A stretch of DNA of 64,000 nt from Haloglycomyces albus DSM 45210 (GTDB taxonomy: Bacteria > Actinomycetota > Actinomycetes > Mycobacteriales > Micromonosporaceae), in assembly GCF_000527155.1 (NCBI RefSeq), contig NZ_AZUQ01000001.1:310001-374000 (forward strand), in the 5' to 3' direction. A program made the translations under genes and the position numbers. The notes beneath the pieces were generated by a model that was not told the DNA's origin, did no database searches, and saw nothing but the letters and a program-made list of their open reading frames with translations. Shown here piece by piece: positions 26,788-35,008 of this stretch. Position 1 is the first letter of the stretch; every line of letters begins with the position of its first letter.

Positions 26788-27708
26788 CTAAATAGCCCGA
26801 CCTTCTTTCCAGTAGCCCATGAGAGCCAAGGCATTTCGGTCAAGGCCGCGTTCACTGCGCAGAACCTTACGTACGCTCTTCACCACGCCCGCTTCAGCAG
26901 CCAGCCAGATGTAGCCGGGGTTCGTGGATTCGCTCTCGGGCAGTTCCCACAGCAGTTCGCGATCGATGTCAATGTCGTCGACGGAGTCGTGGACGCTGGA
27001 AATATTGAGCTTGTCGGCGGCCGAACAGAAGCTGCCCACGAAGGTGCTTCCGCGCGGATGCCCGTTTCGTGGCAACCATGTGACTTCAACTCCGGCTGGG
27101 GTGTTCAGATCGCATACGTCCAGCGAATCCGGAACTTCGACGATGACGCGCCCGGTCGTCTCCGAAGGCAGTCGGTCGCAAATGGCGCTGATGGCCGGCA
27201 GTGCCGTCTCGTCTCCGCCGATGAGGATTTCCGATCCCAGCGGAGCCTGGAAGTCGATGCCGCCGTGCTTACCCGCGTATTGAGCGTTCGGCCCCAGCAC
27301 GACGAGTTCATCGTCCAACTGGACGTTCAGCGCCCATTCCAGCGCGGGGCCGGTGTGATCGGGGTCGGCCTGGTGAATAACCATGTCCACGTCCAGCTCG
27401 GCGACCTCCGGGCGAACCTCGCGGACGGTGTAGGTGCGAACCGTGGGGCGGTGTTCCTTGGGAAGCTGCCGCAAAGCGGAATACCAACGTTCGCCCTCTT
27501 CGAGGTACTTATACCCGGATTCAGGGGCGGGGAAAATCATCTTGATGCGTTGGTCAAAGCCGTTGTTCGCAAAGTCGCGCAGCGCTTCACCGCCAAAGGT
27601 GAGACGCAGAAATGAAGGCGAGAGTCGTTTCAGCCCAATGACCCTCACATGAAACATCCGAAAGGGAAGGGTGGTAGTAGGTGTTGTGTCCAAGACGGCT
27701 GTTCGCAC
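26788..27708 (-). CDS. Siderophore-interacting protein (ferric-siderophore reductase)
   Basis: 306 aa from the GTG at 27708, chosen because GGAGG lies 6 bases upstream. The FAD-binding domain has RPTVRTYTVRE near residue 95 (RxYT flavin motif). The NAD(P)H/SIP C-terminal domain has GSEILIGGDETALPAISAI near 170 and the C-terminal YIWLAAEAGVVKSVRKVLRSE. SIP enzymes reduce Fe(III)-siderophore in the cytoplasm to release iron. An IdeR/DmdR-type iron box 59 bases upstream of the start supports iron repression. Confidence 0.93.
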   Translation of the reverse strand: MRTAVLDTTPTTTLPFRMFHVRVIGLKRLSPSFLRLTFGGEALRDFANNGFDQRIKMIFPAPESGYKYLEEGERWYSALRQLPKEHRPTVRTYTVREVRPEVAELDVDMVIHQADPDHTGPALEWALNVQLDDELVVLGPNAQYAGKHGGIDFQAPLGSEILIGGDETALPAISAICDRLPSETTGRVIVEVPDSLDVCDLNTPAGVEVTWLPRNGHPRGSTFVGSFCSAADKLNISSVHDSVDDIDIDRELLWELPESESTNPGYIWLAAEAGVVKSVRKVLRSERGLDRNALALMGYWKEGRAI

Positions 27709-27766
27709 GGGGCGACCTCCATTCACCATTGCGATCGAGGAACTTGAGCGAGTGAACAAGTCATCC

Positions 27767-27785
27767 TTAGGCTAGCCTAACCTAT
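27767..27785. promoter_or_regulatory. Iron box (IdeR/DmdR-type operator)
   Basis: TTAGGCTAGCCTAACCTAT matches the actinobacterial iron-box consensus TTAGGTTAGGCTAACCTAA at 16 of 19 positions and contains the perfect palindrome TTAGGCTAGCCTAA. It lies upstream of the siderophore-interacting protein gene. Confidence 0.82.
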
Positions 27786-28393
27786 TAGAAAATAGCAAGG
27801 GCACTTGGGTACTGAATTTCGCCGGTTGTAACGACTGGGCTTGTACGCCGGGAAAACTGAGAACTGACGCCTGAACCGCGTATCAGCCATTCCACGCCGA
27901 GAGCCGGAAGAATAATCCACCTCGGCATACTCGTCCCGAAATTGGATGATCTGCGCTAGAGGCAGAGAGCCAGTCGACAAGCAACTTTATGCTTATTGCA
28001 TCGCAGTACACACGAAGGCGCATGATGGTATTCCACCAGGCACGACGCAATGTCAAGAACGCACAAGCACCCTGTTAATGGCGCAGTCCAGGGATTCCCT
28101 CCACCCACGTGGAGGCCTACGGACCTTCTTCACGCTGAAATACTCAGGCGCCTTACAACAAGCGTGGAGCGTTCGAGGGAGTATCAGGTGTACGAAAGTT
28201 GGCGGACACCGCTGTGCAGACACTGCAACAACACGCCGAGTTTTTCTTAAAGAGCCGCGTAGTGACGGCTGTTCCTTCACCTACTAAATTGACATAGGCC
28301 TCACCAGCCACATCCTGCCGGTGGGCAGACATCCACCTGGTGAGGAAAGTTCACTCGATCATCGAGCTCAACGACCGTCAATCTATTTTCAGA
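27786..28393. other. Intergenic region with no supported gene
   Basis: About 600 bases. Several short reading frames exist on both strands but none has protein-like composition, a good start site or a recognisable family. A helix-like peptide (LADTAVQTLQQHAEFFLKSR) is encoded near 28197-28257 in an open stretch without a clear start; it could be a gene remnant. Confidence 0.4.
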
Positions 28394-28777
28394 TTACGTA
28401 CGATCAGAAAGCGCCTTCTTAACCGCGCTGTTAGCTCGGAATACGCCGACCACCGTCACAGATGAAATCGTCTCCCGTGCCAGCTCCGGAGTGACATCGT
28501 CCGCCAGAGAAAACAATCCAACGACGGAGACCGACAAGGTCGCCCCCAGTTCCTTCTGTTTCTCTAGGTCGGAACGTTCATAACGGAGCACCCCGATAAC
28601 GAAATTCCGCTTTGCCACGGTCTTCTGTACATTTTCCTCGTGTTTATCCAGGTGGTTGCGGATTGCAGTACGCATGAAGTCGGTCCTGTTAGAGTAAAAT
28701 CCCTCTTCCACAAGGAGATCGATCTTCCCCAAATCAACGACGCTCATGTTAATTGTGACTTTTTCTACGGTTGACAT
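28394..28777 (-). CDS. CopG/ribbon-helix-helix regulator
   Basis: 127 aa. The N-terminus VEKVTINMSVVDLGKIDLLV followed by GFYSNRTDFMRTAIRNHLDKH is a ribbon-helix-helix DNA-binding domain (residues 1-50), with a strand TVEKVTINM and two helices. The C-terminal half has repeated VVG-type strands (VIGVLRYER, VSVVGLFSLADDVTPELA, VTVVGVFRA), seen in actinobacterial members of this group. A self-regulatory role is suggested by a 12-bp repeat in its own promoter (28798-28842). Confidence 0.82.
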   Translation of the reverse strand: MSTVEKVTINMSVVDLGKIDLLVEEGFYSNRTDFMRTAIRNHLDKHEENVQKTVAKRNFVIGVLRYERSDLEKQKELGATLSVSVVGLFSLADDVTPELARETISSVTVVGVFRANSAVKKALSDRT

Positions 28778-28783
28778 ATCGAA

Positions 28784-28842
28784 ATCTTACCATCATCCAT
28801 ACACCATCCCAAAAGATGTCCTATACCAGGCATACACCATCC
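28784..28842 (-). promoter_or_regulatory. Promoter of the RHH regulator with direct-repeat operators
   Basis: On the minus strand, TTGGGA (28812-28807) and TAAGAT (28789-28784) are 17 bases apart. The 12-mer CATACACCATCC occurs at 28798-28809 and 28831-28842, 33 bases apart. The first copy lies in the promoter spacer, where a bound dimer would block RNA polymerase. Confidence 0.5.
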
Positions 28843-28988
28843 AAGGCTACATAGAGACACTGCTGCTATTGGCCCATATGAGCTCTCTTCTTGACATCAG
28901 ACGGCGAAAACTAGACTGGCACGGGCCAGCAGTTCAGAACAGGACTACAAAAGGTGCATGTTTGGATGTATAACAACAGCCCTAGAAT

Positions 28989-29363
28989 GTGTATATGAAA
29001 CACTTTATGAAACAGCCGTCTACCATTGTGGGTTCGGCCTATTTCTTCGTTGTCCTCGTAGTGCTGACTATGGAGGTAGGGAGGCTTGTTTCCACCGACG
29101 GCCCTGTTGGGTTCCCGGGAATCCTCTTGTGCTTCGCAACCTTCCCGACGTCTTTCCTCACCATGTGGGTGCTGGAGGTGGCGCCTGGAGGATTTGATCA
29201 TATGTGGATATTCTTTACGGCCCTAACGGTTACCGGCTTGTTTCAGGCCACTCTACTCACTCTCTTGGGTAGAAGAATCGGCCGACCACACCGACTCGCT
29301 AAACAAAAGAAGAACACAGAGAAAACCACAGCCACTGAAGGAGCGCAGGAACAAACCAGTTGA
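28989..29363 (+). CDS. Small membrane protein (SCO4225-like)
   Basis: About 124 aa from a GTG at 28989 (an ATG at 28995 is also possible). Three hydrophobic segments (residues 12-31, 42-62 and 70-92) are followed by a charged tail, KQKKNTEKTTATEGAQEQTS. The arrangement resembles the SCO4225 family of streptomycete membrane proteins, whose function is unknown. No ribosome binding site is obvious. It lies alone in an accessory-looking stretch before tRNA-Gln. Confidence 0.6.
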   Translation: MYMKHFMKQPSTIVGSAYFFVVLVVLTMEVGRLVSTDGPVGFPGILLCFATFPTSFLTMWVLEVAPGGFDHMWIFFTALTVTGLFQATLLTLLGRRIGRPHRLAKQKKNTEKTTATEGAQEQTS

Positions 29364-29454
29364 GAAGCGGGCGTGCACTTTATAAATCGATGAGAGTACG
29401 CCTCTCCAAGAATTCAAACGAATACCGGCACAGAGTGAGTGCCTCATCAAAATG

Positions 29455-29529
29455 GCTGGGGTACCTGGACTCGAACCAAGAACGACGGTACCAGAAACCG
29501 CTGTGTTGCCAATTACACCATACCCCAAG
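29455..29529 (-). tRNA. tRNA-Gln (CTG anticodon)
   Basis: On the minus strand the 75 bases from 29529 to 29455 fold as a cloverleaf. The acceptor stem TGGGGTA pairs with TACCCCA, the T-loop contains TTCGAGTC, and the anticodon loop TTCTGGT gives CTG, reading glutamine CAG codons. The discriminator is G and the CCA end is encoded. No copy of its 3' end was noticed elsewhere in the window. Confidence 0.95.
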
Positions 29530-29689
29530 GTGAGTCAGTCGCTGATCTCGCGCTGACAGGAAACAACTGTACCGGATGGTCTATCGCGCCATCAACGGGG
29601 TATCGACCCAACGTGACGTGCACCGCTACCCCGGATCCCTTCCCTGGAAAGCACACCGGCCGAACCGAAACCTCGCGCCCGGTCAACGC

Positions 29690-30151
29690 TCAGCGCCCCA
29701 CCATGTCCCACTGCGCGAACACCAGGTTGGTCCGCACATGAGCCACCTCCGAGCGAGCGGTCACCTGGTCCAATACCAATGCCTGCAGACGGTCCACATC
29801 GGTGACGGCGACATGGATCAAAAAGTCGTCGGGCCCGGTCAGGTGATAGAACTCCAGCACCTCGGGAACGGTTTTCAAATGCGCGACAAACGCCTCCACC
29901 ACTTCACGCCGATGCGGGCGCACCTGCACGGCCAGAAACGCCCGGACCGATTCGCCCAGAGCCGCCATGTCCACGACGGCACGATAGCCCTTGATCACCC
30001 CCGACTCCCCCAACCGACGCACTCGCAGCTGGCACGTCGACGGCGCGACCCCCACGCGTGAGGCTAGTTCCCGGTTGGTCATTCGGCCATTTGATTGAAG
30101 CAGCCGGATAATCTTCCAGTCGATCGAATCAAGTTCAATGTAAGTCCCCAT
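29690..30151 (-). CDS. Lrp/AsnC family regulator
   Basis: 153 aa. The N-terminal helix-turn-helix (LDSIDWKIIRLLQSNGRMTNRELASRVGVAPSTC, residues 7-40) is followed by the RAM ligand-binding domain (VRAFLAVQVRPH, EFYHLTGPDDFLIHVAV near residue 105-120). The family senses amino acids. It is divergent from a trans-sulfuration-type PLP enzyme gene with 59 bases between the starts, so it very likely controls that gene. Confidence 0.92.
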   Translation of the reverse strand: MGTYIELDSIDWKIIRLLQSNGRMTNRELASRVGVAPSTCQLRVRRLGESGVIKGYRAVVDMAALGESVRAFLAVQVRPHRREVVEAFVAHLKTVPEVLEFYHLTGPDDFLIHVAVTDVDRLQALVLDQVTARSEVAHVRTNLVFAQWDMVGR

Positions 30152-30210
30152 TTTCCGAATTTACTACATTTAGGCTCCAGAGGGCCTGTGGATCATTCCA
30201 TCATCAGGCT

Positions 30211-31353
30211 ATGACTGACGATCTATTTACCCGCGCCGTTCACGCCGGACGCGAGGACCTACTCGAAGCGGGCGTACACGTACCGCCGATCGACCTGTCC
30301 ACCACCTACCCGGCGGTGGACTCCGCCGCCGAGGCCGAACGCATGGACCAGTACGCCGCTGGACAACAGCCCGACGGCAGCCCGATTTACGCCCGCCTCC
30401 ACAACCCGACGGTGGCCCGTTTCGAAAAGGCCCTGGCCGAACTGGAACATTCCGAAGCCGCCGTGGCCTTCGCCTCCGGTATGGCGGCCATGTCCGCCAG
30501 TCTCCTAGCCGCTACCAGCGGAGGGAAGCGCGAAATCGTCGCCGTCCGTCCCGTCTACGGCGGTACCGACCTGGTGCTGTCCACCGGCCTGCTCGGTACC
30601 GAGGTGACCTGGACCGACGCCGACTCCGTCGCTGACGCCATCACGTCGAACACCGCCCTGGTAATCGTCGAAACGCCCGCCAATCCGACGCTCCACGAAC
30701 TGTCGATCCGCGATATCGCCACCGCCTGTGGTGACGTCCCGCTGCTGGTCGACAACACCCTCGCCACTCCTGCTCTGCAGAACCCGATCCGCGAGGGAGC
30801 GTCGATCGCGCTGCACTCGGCCACCAAGGCTCTCGGCGGATACGGCGATGTCGTCGGTGGCGTCGTCGCCTGCGACGAGGCCTTCGCACAGAAGATGCGC
30901 AGCGTACGCATCGCCACCGGCGGAGTCCTGCACCCGCTGGCGGCCTACATGTTGCAGCGTGGACTCGCCACCCTCCCGTTGCGTGTGGAACGCATGAGTC
31001 GCACCGCCCACGACCTGGCCGTCCGCCTCCAGGACGACCCACGAGTCTCCGCCGTGCACTACCCGGGTCTGAACTCCAACCGTCCGTCCCAGATGACGTC
31101 GGGTGGAACCATGGTGTCATTTGAGACCACCGAAGATGCGCGCGACGTCATCAAGAAGGTCTCCCTCATCACGCCCGCCGTCAGCCTGGGCAGCGTGGAC
31201 TCGCTCATTCAGCATCCGGCCTCCTTGACGCACCACGTCGTCGACCCGGACGCACGCGAAACCTGCGGCATCAGCGACCACCTGATACGACTGTCGGTTG
31301 GTCTGGAATCACCCGACGACCTCTGGGCGGACCTGGACACCGCGCTGGGATAG
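30211..31353 (+). CDS. Cys/Met metabolism PLP-dependent enzyme
   Basis: 380 aa of the cystathionine gamma-synthase/lyase family. Seen are YARLHNPTVARFEKALAELE near residue 62, ASGMAAMSA near 90, the PLP aspartate strand LLVDNTLATPALQNPI near 178, and the PLP lysine in LHSATKALGGYGDVVGG near 208. Members make or break C-S bonds in methionine and cysteine metabolism (gamma-synthase, gamma-lyase, methionine gamma-lyase); sequence alone does not separate them here. Divergent Lrp-type control fits an amino-acid catabolic or biosynthetic enzyme. Confidence 0.88.
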   Translation: MTDDLFTRAVHAGREDLLEAGVHVPPIDLSTTYPAVDSAAEAERMDQYAAGQQPDGSPIYARLHNPTVARFEKALAELEHSEAAVAFASGMAAMSASLLAATSGGKREIVAVRPVYGGTDLVLSTGLLGTEVTWTDADSVADAITSNTALVIVETPANPTLHELSIRDIATACGDVPLLVDNTLATPALQNPIREGASIALHSATKALGGYGDVVGGVVACDEAFAQKMRSVRIATGGVLHPLAAYMLQRGLATLPLRVERMSRTAHDLAVRLQDDPRVSAVHYPGLNSNRPSQMTSGGTMVSFETTEDARDVIKKVSLITPAVSLGSVDSLIQHPASLTHHVVDPDARETCGISDHLIRLSVGLESPDDLWADLDTALG

Positions 31354-31386
31354 TTCCTGTATTGAGAACGACCGAATCCGACCTTT

Positions 31387-31424
31387 AAAAATCAATTGCG
31401 CGCCTATGCGTGGGCCCCTAAACT
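31387..31424 (+). promoter_or_regulatory. Promoter with WhiB7-like AT block
   Basis: TTGCGC (31396-31401) and TAAACT (31419-31424) are 17 bases apart. AAAAAT (31387-31392) lies three bases upstream of the -35 box; an AT-rich block at that position is the mark of WhiB7-dependent antibiotic-inducible promoters in actinobacteria. The WhiB7 link is an inference. Confidence 0.5.
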
Positions 31425-31504
31425 CCTAATGGATTGACCACAGCTGAGCCGCTGGGCCGCTTCCCGGCCCGCCGACCAGCGACACGTCGAAGGGACAGCC
31501 CCGC

Positions 31505-31561
31505 ATGGGTGCGTATTTCATTATCTCCGGCCGCCTGCGTCACCTCGCCCAGGTCGGCTAA
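31505..31561 (+). CDS. Putative leader peptide of the erm-like gene
   Basis: 18 codons, ATG at 31505 to TAA at 31559-31561, with AAGGGA 9 bases upstream. The peptide reads MGAYFIISGRLRHLAQVG. It contains RLR, a form of the R/K-x-R/K arrest motif at which macrolide-bound ribosomes stall in leaders such as ErmDL, and an aromatic/aliphatic stretch YFIIS reminiscent of IFVI in ErmCL. It lies between the promoter and the methyltransferase gene, so drug-dependent stalling could expose the downstream gene for expression. Similarity is by eye only. Confidence 0.55.
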   Translation: MGAYFIISGRLRHLAQVG

Positions 31562-31757
31562 GCGGAGAATCATCCCGTCACCACCCTCGCATCGTCTTCC
31601 CAGCGAGGGCTATCGACGCTTGCAGCGCGTCTTCTATTCACAGTCGCCATTGACGCATCCGTGCTGCCTGATTTCCCGTCGATGATCGTGGCTTCACTTC
31701 CAGCCGACCGGGCACTTCCGTTTGTCCTGTTTCGCATTCCATTCGGCTGGAGTCCAC

Positions 31758-32567
31758 ATGCCACACACATCACCGTCGTACCGTCACCGCACGCACTCAA
31801 AAAACGGGAAGCGCCGCAAGCTATCCCAAAATTTTCTGGTCGACAGACGTCAGATACAGCGTTTGATCGAACTATGTAATGTCGAGGACACCGATACCGT
31901 GATGGAGATCGGCCCCGGTGACGGCGCTCTAACGTCACGGCTCGTTACCTCGGCACGACGCGTCATCGCCTATGAATACGATCCGCATTATGTTGCTCGA
32001 CTGCGCAAACGCTTCGCGGACATCGGAACTTTCACCTGCCACCACGGGGATGCGGCCACCGCTCGCGCCCCGCGCACCCCCTTCATCGCGGTCGGCAACC
32101 TGCCGTTCCACATTTCCACCGACATGGTTCGCTGGGCCGTGCGAGCGCGTGCGCTGCGGTACGCGGTTTTTCTCACGCAGAAGGACTTCGCTCTCAAACA
32201 GGCGGGTGGACGTGGTCGGTACACGAAGCTTGTGGCGGAGGCGGCTCCGTTGGCTGAGTTTCGTTACCTTGGGACGGTTCCTCGGGAGGCGTTTCGCCCA
32301 CGCCCGAACGTGGCGAGTGGGATTCTGCGTATTGAGCGGCATGGTCGGCCGTTGTTGCCCGCAGGCTTGCTTCCGTTTCACCGTGAGGTGGTCGACTTGG
32401 GCTACAGCGGAAAGGGTGGGTCGGTGGCGGCGTCCTTGCGGCGGGTTTTCCCGAATGCTCGTGTCGCACGGGCTTTGGATCGGGCGGGTGCGTCACGTCG
32501 GGCTTTGGCCGGTGAGGTGTCGCCTCGGCAATGGCTGCACTTGACCGAAGCTTTGGCGTACAGCTGA
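31758..32567 (+). CDS. Erm/KsgA-type rRNA adenine N6-methyltransferase
   Basis: 269 aa from the ATG at 31758. It has the N-terminal KLSQNFLVDRRQIQRLIELC, the SAM motif VMEIGPGDGALTSRL near residue 50, the catalytic FIAVGNLPFHIST near 112 and the C-terminal FRPRPNVASGILRI. The family dimethylates rRNA adenines: Erm acts at A2058 of 23S rRNA (macrolide resistance), KsgA at the end of 16S rRNA. The basic N-terminal tail, C-terminal Arg-rich domain and inducible-looking leader favour Erm. A hairpin terminator follows. Confidence 0.82.
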   Translation: MPHTSPSYRHRTHSKNGKRRKLSQNFLVDRRQIQRLIELCNVEDTDTVMEIGPGDGALTSRLVTSARRVIAYEYDPHYVARLRKRFADIGTFTCHHGDAATARAPRTPFIAVGNLPFHISTDMVRWAVRARALRYAVFLTQKDFALKQAGGRGRYTKLVAEAAPLAEFRYLGTVPREAFRPRPNVASGILRIERHGRPLLPAGLLPFHREVVDLGYSGKGGSVAASLRRVFPNARVARALDRAGASRRALAGEVSPRQWLHLTEALAYS

Positions 32568-32590
32568 GTTGTTCTGCGGCAATGTTAGTC

Positions 32591-32627
32591 GAAATCCCTG
32601 GGGGTTCTGTGGGCCTCCAGGGATTTC
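32591..32627 (+). terminator. Hairpin terminator after the erm-like gene
   Basis: GAAATCCCTGGGGG (32591-32604) pairs with CCTCCAGGGATTTC (32614-32627), a 14-bp stem with one G-U pair and a 9-base loop, starting 23 bases after the stop. There is no T-run. Confidence 0.7.
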
Positions 32628-32736
32628 CTGTGGGCTGCTTGTCTGTTCGGAGATAAGTTACCAATTAGTATTGACATTTATATTTCTAGATTGTTATGTT
32701 CTTATTCACTCTTACCTATACAACGAGAGGCATGAC

Positions 32737-33531
32737 ATGATAGGAATCCGCCGACTCGCCGCGGTTGTCATTACGTCCATCGCCGCCGTCGTCGCCGTGC
32801 CCGGAATCGCCGCCGCTGCCGACACCCCGACCCAATACGTCGCCTTGGGCGACTCCTATGCCGCCGGTACGGGCGCGGGAGACTACTATGTCGACGGTTC
32901 GATCTGTTTCCGGTCACAGAACGCCTATGCTCCGGTGTGGAGTGAAGAGACCGGTGCCGAACTTGAATTCGCCGCCTGTGGCGGGGCGACCATCCCCGAC
33001 GTCTACGACAATCAGATAGAAAAACTCAACGACGACACCGACCTTGTCACACTGTCCATCGGCGGTAACGACGTCGGATTCGCCGACATCATGATCAGCT
33101 GCACGATTCTGCCTGACTTCGCCTGCATCGACAAGATCGACGCGGCCGAAGAGGACGGGGTCAACCGCGTTGCGGGTGAACTCGCGCAGTTGTATGCCGA
33201 CATCGCGGCCGCCGCCCCCAACGCCGAGGTCCACATCGTCGGTTACCCACACCTGTTCAATGAGGAGAACTGTGTGGCCAACCTGGGAATGAGCATTGTG
33301 GAACAGCAACGCGTCAACTCCGGGGTCGACACGATGAACGACGTCATCGAGCAGGCGGCCACCGAGGCCGGCTTTGGATTCATCAACCCCACCGCCGCGT
33401 TTGACGGACACGGCGTCTGTGCCAATCCGGAGTTCATGAACGGGCTGGAGCTTGTCGCCTTCGAGTCCTTCCACCCCAACGCCTTGGGGCACTACTCCGG
33501 ATTCCTACCCGAGCTGCGAGCCGTCGCCTAA
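32737..33531 (+). CDS. Secreted SGNH/GDSL-family lipase/esterase
   Basis: 264 aa from the ATG at 32737 (GAGAGG upstream). A Sec signal peptide ends at GIAAAADTP (residue about 28). The block I motif YVALGDSYAAGTGAG holds the catalytic Ser near residue 38; block III LSIGGNDVGF holds Asn near residue 109; the C-terminal FESFHPNALGH holds the Asp/His site (here S-F-H-P). Paired cysteines suggest disulfides as in Streptomyces extracellular lipases. It hydrolyses esters outside the cell. Confidence 0.92.
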   Translation: MIGIRRLAAVVITSIAAVVAVPGIAAAADTPTQYVALGDSYAAGTGAGDYYVDGSICFRSQNAYAPVWSEETGAELEFAACGGATIPDVYDNQIEKLNDDTDLVTLSIGGNDVGFADIMISCTILPDFACIDKIDAAEEDGVNRVAGELAQLYADIAAAAPNAEVHIVGYPHLFNEENCVANLGMSIVEQQRVNSGVDTMNDVIEQAATEAGFGFINPTAAFDGHGVCANPEFMNGLELVAFESFHPNALGHYSGFLPELRAVA

Positions 33532-33602
33532 ATCGAAGTCGTCAGAGAAACGGGAGCGCTCAGAATGACGGTATTCTGAGCGTTTCCGATCGGATTCAGC
33601 CG

Positions 33603-34202
33603 TTACAGCTCCATATCCACGATGCCTTGCAGGTCCGGACCGAGAACGTCGATCAGCTCCCCGGCGGACAGGTCCGACAGCGGTTCCAGACCGATGATGT
33701 AGCGAGTGGTCACCAGGCCGAACACATGCATGGCGATCAGGGAAACCCGAAGCTCAATCCGGTCGACGCGCCCTTCCAAGACGGGTTTGACCGCGCGCAA
33801 CACCTGTTCCTGAAAGATATTGCGTAGCAGGTTGGTCTGCGCGGGGTCGGCCAGAGCGTTACGCATGATCGCCAGAAGACGGTCGCTGTGCTCGCTCTCC
33901 CAGACGCCGACCACCGTACGTGCCACGTGGTGACCGATCTCGGACAAGTCCACGTCGCCCAGCCCGGCTCTGATCCGATCGGCCACGTCCAGCGGAAGGT
34001 CCACGGCGTCGTGGAACAGATCTCGTTTCGTCCCGAAGTAGTGGTGGATCAAGGCGGGGTCCACCTCCGCCCGGTCGGCAATGTCGCGGATCGTGACCTG
34101 TCGAAACGTATTCAGTGCGAACAAATCGCGAGCGGCGGTGAGAATATCGTCCTTGGTATCGGGGTTACCGCTGCGCCGCCCGGCTTTCTTCTCTTCGCTC
34201 AC
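33603..34202 (-). CDS. TetR family regulator
   Basis: 199 aa. The N-terminal TetR helix-turn-helix is clear: DDILTAARDLFALNTFRQVTIRDIADRAEVDPALIHHYFGTKRDLFHDAV (residues 17-66). The ligand-binding domain is typical of drug-pump repressors. It is the third gene after an ABC exporter pair on the same strand. Two similar palindromic sites upstream of the first gene (35761-35811) are its probable operators, giving autoregulation together with the pump. Confidence 0.9.
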   Translation of the reverse strand: MSEEKKAGRRSGNPDTKDDILTAARDLFALNTFRQVTIRDIADRAEVDPALIHHYFGTKRDLFHDAVDLPLDVADRIRAGLGDVDLSEIGHHVARTVVGVWESEHSDRLLAIMRNALADPAQTNLLRNIFQEQVLRAVKPVLEGRVDRIELRVSLIAMHVFGLVTTRYIIGLEPLSDLSAGELIDVLGPDLQGIVDMEL

Positions 34203-34270
34203 GGCCTCATTCTAAGGTTCCGGCAATCCCCGCCTCACGGTGTCGGGAACAGCGGTGACCGGAGGGGTGT

Positions 34271-35008
34271 TCATCGAGTACGACGATGCAGGGTGGCCGC
34301 ACCGCAGGCGATGGCCACGACCGTGGCACCGACGACGATCGCGACGTTGCCCCAGTACTCCGACGATACGGACGCCTCCTGTTGGACGTCATGGAGCGCC
34401 TTGACCGCGTAGGTCAGAGGAAGGACGTCGGCGACCGTCTGTAGTGGTTCGGCCATCAACTCACGCGGCCAGATCAATCCACAGAGAAACAGCTGCGGTA
34501 CCACGAACACCGGCATGAACTGCATGGCTTGAAACTCGGTGGTGGCGAAGGCGGAGACGAACAGCCCCAGAGCCATTCCGAACAGAGCGGTCGAGACTGC
34601 CGTGACCACGACCGCCCACGCGGGCCCGGCCGTGTCGAGACCCAGCCAGGTATAGGCCAGCAAAGACGCCAAGCTGGACTGCACCGCCGCCGCCAGGCCG
34701 AAGGCCAGAGCGTATCCGGTGATGAGGTCGCCTTTGGCCGTCGGCGTGGTAAACAGCCGCTCCAGGGTTCCCGACGTTCGCTCCCGCAGCAGGGTGATGG
34801 AGGTGGTCATGAACATCAACATGAACGGGAACGCCGCCAGCAGAATCAGTCCGACGGTATCGAAGATCGCCGGGCTGGAGTCCATGATATAGCGGATGAG
34901 CGCGATCATAACGGTCGGCACGACCAGGATGAGCGCCAAAGTACGACGGTCGCTGATCAGCTGTCCCAATACGCGACGCGCGGTGATGAGCGTGATCCGG
35001 AGTGACAT
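34271..35008 (-). CDS. ABC-2 type exporter permease
   Basis: 245 aa with six hydrophobic segments and the ABC-2 signature FMLMFMTTSITLLRERTSGTLERLFTTP near residue 65-90, plus a C-terminal LFLCGLIWPRELMAEPLQTVADVLPLTYAVKAL. It forms the membrane channel of a drug or lipid exporter with the ATPase encoded just upstream (start overlaps the ATPase stop). Confidence 0.9.
   Translation of the reverse strand: MSLRITLITARRVLGQLISDRRTLALILVVPTVMIALIRYIMDSSPAIFDTVGLILLAAFPFMLMFMTTSITLLRERTSGTLERLFTTPTAKGDLITGYALAFGLAAAVQSSLASLLAYTWLGLDTAGPAWAVVVTAVSTALFGMALGLFVSAFATTEFQAMQFMPVFVVPQLFLCGLIWPRELMAEPLQTVADVLPLTYAVKALHDVQQEASVSSEYWGNVAIVVGATVVAIACGAATLHRRTR

Larger units (their letters stand above)
31354..31757 (+). 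other. Long leader region of the erm-like gene
   Basis: About 400 bases separate the PLP enzyme from the rRNA methyltransferase. The stretch contains a promoter (31387-31424), a short reading frame with its own ribosome binding site (31505-31561) and a hairpin, CCCTCGC (31584-31590) with GCGAGGG (31603-31609). The predicted transcript would have a 5' leader of roughly 325 bases, as in attenuated resistance genes. Confidence 0.55.

Noticed and set aside
27946-28287. 113-aa plus-strand frame in the gap after the iron box
   Set aside because: No start site, no family resemblance and no consistent composition.
29455-29529. tRNA-Gln as an attachment site of an island
   Set aside because: No second copy of the tRNA 3' end and no integrase were seen in the window.
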